DNA of 64,000 nt from Bin87 sp965222895 (lineage in GTDB: Bacteria; Chloroflexota; Dehalococcoidia; Lucifugimonadales; UBA3495): the NCBI GenBank assembly GCA_965222895.1, contig CBDCVB010000001.1:62001-126000 (forward strand), in the 5' to 3' direction. The translations under genes were made by a program, and so were the position numbers. Positions 60,840-64,000 of this stretch are shown here, piece by piece. Under the pieces are notes generated by a model. It was not told the origin of the DNA, did not search any database, and worked only from the letters and a program-made list of their open reading frames with translations. Each line of letters starts with the position of its first letter. Positions within the stretch are counted from its first letter, which is position 1.

Positions 60840-61799
60840 ATGGAACTACGCGAAATTATCAGTTTTTACCACGTAGCCCGCCTGCGCAGCGTATCGAAGG
60901 CTGCGCGGAAGCTGGAACTGGGTCAGCCCACGGTTACAACTCACCTCAGGAAGCTGGAGGGAGAGTTCGGAATCATCCTCTTTGACCGGATAAAGCGTCC
61001 GATACAGCTAACCTCGGAAGGTACGCTTTTCTACGAGTTGGTAACACCCATCGTGGAGTCCATCGACACCTTGAAGACGCAGATGGATTACACGGAAGGC
61101 CGGGGTTCTTTCGTGGTCGGCGCCTACCCGGACATCGTGTCCTATCATCTGCCCAGGCCGATTCGACGTTTCCGTAACCAATTCCCGGACGTGAAAATGC
61201 GTCTGGTCGCCCGGTCTTACGCTAACCTGATCCAACTAGTGAAGTCGGGAGAGGTGGATCTGGCGTTGTGCTCGGCACCCCCAGCCGACGATTCGTCCCT
61301 GGAATTTGCGGAACTCTTTGACTATAACGTAGTGCTCATCACCGCCCCGAGGCACGAGTTGTTGCAGCGGGAGCAGGTCACGATTGAAGATATGGCGGCG
61401 TGGCCGCTCATTCTCAACAGCCCTGAGAGCATGAGCCGGCGACGCGTGGAACAAAAATTGCGTGAGAAGGGCGTTGCCTACGACGTAGTGCTCGAGATGG
61501 ATAACACCGAGATGATCAAACGGTACGTAGCCATCGGCATGGGCATCGCGATTGTCAGTGATTTCACACTGCACCCCGAAGATCATGACCGACTGGCTGT
61601 GGTGAGACTGGACCACCTGTTTCCGGCGGCGAACATGGGGATCTGCACATTGCGAGGGAAGTTCCACGGTCGGGGAGTGCGCAATTTCATCGACACCCTC
61701 TCAGAAAGCCTGTCCGGTTTCCACGCGGACCTTTGGGACTGGGACGTTGACCACGGGGGAGAGCCGGCGGCGCAGGCCATTGCCAGTGGTACTCAATAA
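60840..61799 (+). CDS. LysR-family transcriptional regulator (CysB-like)
   Basis: 319 residues from the ATG at 60840 (AAGGTGG upstream). The winged HTH occupies about 1-60 (ISFYHVARLRSVSKAARKLELGQPTVTTHLRKLE, FDRIKRPIQLTSEG). The effector domain follows (VGAYPDIVSYHLPRPIRRFRNQFPDVKMRL; LITAPRHELL; GMGIAIVSDF). It resembles CysB-type regulators by domain style. Target unknown; an HpaI-type gene lies convergent. A 12-base palindrome GGTTAATTAACC (61816-61827) follows its stop. Confidence 0.9.
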   Translation: MELREIISFYHVARLRSVSKAARKLELGQPTVTTHLRKLEGEFGIILFDRIKRPIQLTSEGTLFYELVTPIVESIDTLKTQMDYTEGRGSFVVGAYPDIVSYHLPRPIRRFRNQFPDVKMRLVARSYANLIQLVKSGEVDLALCSAPPADDSSLEFAELFDYNVVLITAPRHELLQREQVTIEDMAAWPLILNSPESMSRRRVEQKLREKGVAYDVVLEMDNTEMIKRYVAIGMGIAIVSDFTLHPEDHDRLAVVRLDHLFPAANMGICTLRGKFHGRGVRNFIDTLSESLSGFHADLWDWDVDHGGEPAAQAIASGTQ

Positions 61800-61932
61800 G
61801 TTGATGGCGGCCCGAGGTTAATTAACCACGATCCCGGGCCTCCATCCGTATGTAGTTCCAGAGGCGTCAGCGGTCAAAGAGGCCCGTAGCCCGGAAGCCC
61901 GTGATCTGGCAATCCGCGGCTTTATGCGCTGG

Positions 61933-62679
61933 TTACGGTAATCGACCCAGAAAGTCAGTGCTGCCTCGCGCAACCCAGCCGTTCCACGACGTCATCAGGA
62001 ACCTGGCCCCCTTTTCCACGTAAGACGCTACGTTGTCATCGTTGACGAGGGTTCCGGCGGTTCGGCCGGCGCTGACGATGCGGGCCAGAGCGTCGTCAAT
62101 CGCGGCCTGAACTTCGGGATGGCCCACGTTGCCGATGTGCCCCATGGTTTGAGATAAATCGGTCGGGGCCACGAAGAACACGTCAATGCCATCGACCTTG
62201 AGGATTTCATCCAGATTGTCCAGGGCCGTGACTTCCTCGATCAGGACGACTACCATCGTCTGGTCATTGGCCTTATGGACATAATCCGGCACGCCGAAGG
62301 ATTGACGGCCACCGAACATACCGCGGTAACCCAACGGGGCAAACTTCGCAGACCCTACGGCCGCTTCTGCTTCTTCACGCGTGTTGACATGAGGCAGGAC
62401 CACGCCCATGGAGCCCCGGTCCAGTGTGCGCGTGATGAACCCGGCGTCATTGGCGTTGCAGCGCGTGATTGATGCCATCCCCCAAAGATCGCACGCTCGT
62501 GTCATATCGCCCAGCGTTTCCCAATCCACCGGCCCGTGTTCACATTCCATCCACACTGAATCGAAACCCAGCGGCCCCAGAAAATCGATGATTTCGCTGG
62601 ACAACAACCCGGAAATGCAGGTCGCCGGTTGGCCCCGTTGCAGCTTGTCCTTTACTGGATTTGGTCGTATTGCAGGCAC
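61933..62679 (-). CDS. HpcH/HpaI-type class II aldolase
   Basis: 248 residues from a GTG at 62679 with an excellent CAGGAGG site. The TIM barrel has the general base His48 (WMECEHGPVDW), the Arg in ITRCNANDAGF, the metal Glu in VVLIEEVTALDN and Asp in FFVAPTDLSQTMG. Such enzymes cleave 2-keto-4-hydroxy acids to pyruvate and an aldehyde. It follows cobJ after 51 bases on the same strand. Confidence 0.88.
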   Translation of the reverse strand: MPAIRPNPVKDKLQRGQPATCISGLLSSEIIDFLGPLGFDSVWMECEHGPVDWETLGDMTRACDLWGMASITRCNANDAGFITRTLDRGSMGVVLPHVNTREEAEAAVGSAKFAPLGYRGMFGGRQSFGVPDYVHKANDQTMVVVLIEEVTALDNLDEILKVDGIDVFFVAPTDLSQTMGHIGNVGHPEVQAAIDDALARIVSAGRTAGTLVNDDNVASYVEKGARFLMTSWNGWVARGSTDFLGRLP

Positions 62680-62730
62680 TGCAATCCTCCTGGTATTTGA
62701 TGTGTCGGCAGTATAACAGCAGGGCTATCG

Positions 62731-63489
62731 CTACTGTTTGACCTCGTACCCGCGTGGCGTAACCATGCGACCCTCATGGACGTAGGTGTTGGAGTTGCCG
62801 ATGACTACGGTGGTGAACATATCCACGCCCAGGTTAGCGCCGTCCAGTCCACCCAGGTCGGCCAGGGATACCGCCTGCTCGGGGCGGTAGGCGTGTCGCA
62901 CGATGCCCACCGGTGTGGAGGCTGGGCGGTGGTTGAGAAAAATATCTCTGGCGTCGTCAAGCTGATGGGTGCGTCGTCGGCTGCGCGGATTATAGAGTAC
63001 GGCTACGAAATCGCCAGCAGCGGCCGCCTCCAGCCGGCGGCGGATTTGCTCCCAGGGTGTCAGCAGGTCACTGAGGCTGATGGCACAAAAATCCTGCATC
63101 AGCGGCGAGCCCAACAAGGCGGCGGCGGATTGCAAGGCGGACACTCCCGGAACGGTCTCCACCACCGGGTCGTTTCCGTTCCAACCGCGGTCGGTCAACA
63201 CCCGGTATACCGGCCCGGCCATGCCGTAGATGCCGGCATCACCGGACGAAACGACTGCCACGGTGCGCCCCGAATAGGCGATATCCACTGCCAACGCGGC
63301 GCGTTCCAGTTCCTGACCTAATTCCATTGAGTGCAAAACTTGGTCCGTTGCAGACCCGGCAACCTGGTCGATGTAAAAACGATAACCGACGAGTTCGTCG
63401 CTATCGGCGATGGCTGCTAGCGCCGCCGGCGTCAGGTGCCCCCCGTCTCCGGGGCCCAGCCCCACCAGATACAGCTTTCCCACGCTCAT
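62731..63489 (-). CDS. cobJ: Precorrin-3B C17-methyltransferase
   Basis: 252 residues. A SAM-dependent tetrapyrrole methylase: LYLVGLGPGDGGHLTPAAL at the N-terminus, AVVSSGDAGIYGMA (SAM loop), VPGVSALQSAAALLGSP, and LYNPRSRRRT. It methylates C17 with ring contraction in cobalamin synthesis. It overlaps cbiG (TAATG), so the two are coupled; cbiG-cobJ order is common in the anaerobic route, where the enzyme is CbiH. Confidence 0.93.
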   Translation of the reverse strand: MSVGKLYLVGLGPGDGGHLTPAALAAIADSDELVGYRFYIDQVAGSATDQVLHSMELGQELERAALAVDIAYSGRTVAVVSSGDAGIYGMAGPVYRVLTDRGWNGNDPVVETVPGVSALQSAAALLGSPLMQDFCAISLSDLLTPWEQIRRRLEAAAAGDFVAVLYNPRSRRRTHQLDDARDIFLNHRPASTPVGIVRHAYRPEQAVSLADLGGLDGANLGVDMFTTVVIGNSNTYVHEGRMVTPRGYEVKQ

Positions 63490-64000
63490 TAATTGCTCCC
63501 TTGTGGTGCGGCGATGCGTGCGATGGCAACCGTCGCCCGGTCTGATTTGGTGCGCGAGACTACCAGTCCGCTGGCGCCGGCCGCCAGCATGGCCGCCGGT
63601 TCGGACACACCAAACACTCCCAACAAATCTTGTGCCGCCGACGGCGTAGCGGTTTCCAAGCGACTGCCGGCCGGGGCTGCGACGGGTTGGCGTTCTGCCG
63701 CAGCATTCAGCTCAGCAGCGGTGTACGCGCGCAGTGGAATGCCCAGCTGTTCGGCAAGCGCTACCAGACCCCTCTCGTTGGCTTTGATGTCCGCGGTCGC
63801 CAGCGAAGCGAGACTATTGATCGACAAATTATGGGTTTCCAGCGTGGTTTCGAGCAGTTCTTTCAGGTGTCGTTCATCGACGTCCCGTCGGCAACCGACG
63901 CCGGCCACCAGTGTGGGAGGGCGGTAGACCACCACGGTCGGATTGGAGGCGGATAAACCCTGCGGAAAAGGTTCCAGCCGATCTGAGACTACCAATATTG
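63489..64000 (-). CDS. cbiG: Cobalamin biosynthesis protein CbiG (partial)
   Basis: About 170 C-terminal residues are visible; the gene continues past the right edge, so the start is not seen. CbiG features are VAGVGCRRDV, LATADIKANERGLVALAEQLGIPLRAY and the C-terminal GVSEPAAMLAAGASGLVVSRTKSDRATVAIAR. CbiG opens the lactone of cobalt-precorrin-5A and is found only in the anaerobic pathway. Together with cobJ/cbiH it places an anaerobic-type corrin route here. Confidence 0.9.
   Translation of the reverse strand, partial: ILVVSDRLEPFPQGLSASNPTVVVYRPPTLVAGVGCRRDVDERHLKELLETTLETHNLSINSLASLATADIKANERGLVALAEQLGIPLRAYTAAELNAAAERQPVAAPAGSRLETATPSAAQDLLGVFGVSEPAAMLAAGASGLVVSRTKSDRATVAIARIAAPQGSN

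Noticed and set aside
61816..61827. GGTTAATTAACC palindrome as terminator
   Set aside because: Only 12 bases, no T tract and no loop, so neither a terminator nor a defined operator can be claimed.
1..64000. CRISPR arrays, tRNA or rRNA genes
   Set aside because: No regularly spaced repeats of 25-40 bases, and no cloverleaf or rRNA core sequence was noticed; a tRNA scan would settle this.

Overview
The window looks like a piece of a chromosome from a GC-rich, probably monoderm, heterotrophic bacterium. The best fit is Chloroflexota, close to the marine or sponge-associated SAR202/Dehalococcoidia type. This is an inference from gene content: acyl-CoA-dehydrogenase-like flavoproteins, an LLM-class flavin oxidoreductase, two MmgE/PrpD proteins, hydantoinase, amidase, phosphotriesterase-like hydrolase, ornithine-cyclodeaminase-like and HpaI-like enzymes, many drug-type exporters, two PaREP1 proteins, and RNA attenuators (T-box, PyrR) of the kind used by monoderm lineages. 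No rRNA, tRNA or CRISPR array was seen.

Layout. 1-4.2 kb: a haloacetate-dehalogenase-like hydrolase (cut by the window edge) diverges from a flavoprotein. Next come an IS element with a dead transposase, inserted inside a palindromic repeat, and a PaREP1 gene. 4.4-12 kb: hydantoinase, amidase, two MFS exporters, a phosphotriesterase-like lactonase and an AhpD-like protein. 12-26.2 kb: an efflux block with an outsized HlyD-type adaptor lipoprotein, two RND pumps (one frameshifted), a frameshifted LLM oxidoreductase and three MFS exporters. 26.3-31.3 kb: a hairpin repeat, then a tight five-gene operon (DUF1800, PaREP1, flavoprotein, NHL propeller, EthD-like protein). 31.3-39 kb (minus strand): two MmgE/PrpD genes, a coiled-coil lipoprotein, a quinone oxidoreductase and a trpE-VOC-trpG operon controlled by a T-box riboswitch with a UGG (Trp) specifier. 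39-40.4 kb: a HicA toxin with a HicB made of two fused antitoxin domains, and a small membrane protein. 40.4-47.2 kb: L-2-hydroxyglutarate oxidase, a two-gene hotdog dehydratase next to plsX and fabG, a PEP-mutase-family lyase and a DUF2157/GDYXXLXY membrane pair. 47.2-51 kb: DUF3800, a second hairpin repeat, a nicotinamidase-like hydrolase and a Met/Gln-rich VWA protein. 51-59.2 kb: a complete early pyrimidine operon (pyrR-pyrB-pyrC-carA-unknown-carB) behind a PyrR attenuator. 59.2-64 kb: an ornithine-cyclodeaminase-like gene with a 7Fe ferredoxin, a LysR regulator with a palindromic operator, an HpaI-like aldolase, cobJ and a partial cbiG.

How the genes fit together. The tryptophan and pyrimidine operons are sensed through RNA, by uncharged tRNA-Trp and by PyrR with UMP. 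plsX, fabG and the hotdog pair suggest a fatty-acid elongation locus. The hydrolases, flavoproteins and exporters suggest scavenging of N-, halogen- and carboxylate-bearing organics together with export of toxic compounds.

Three genes are interrupted: the transposase by an amber codon at its catalytic Glu, and an RND pump and the LLM gene by small indels in short homopolymers. The last two may be assembly errors.
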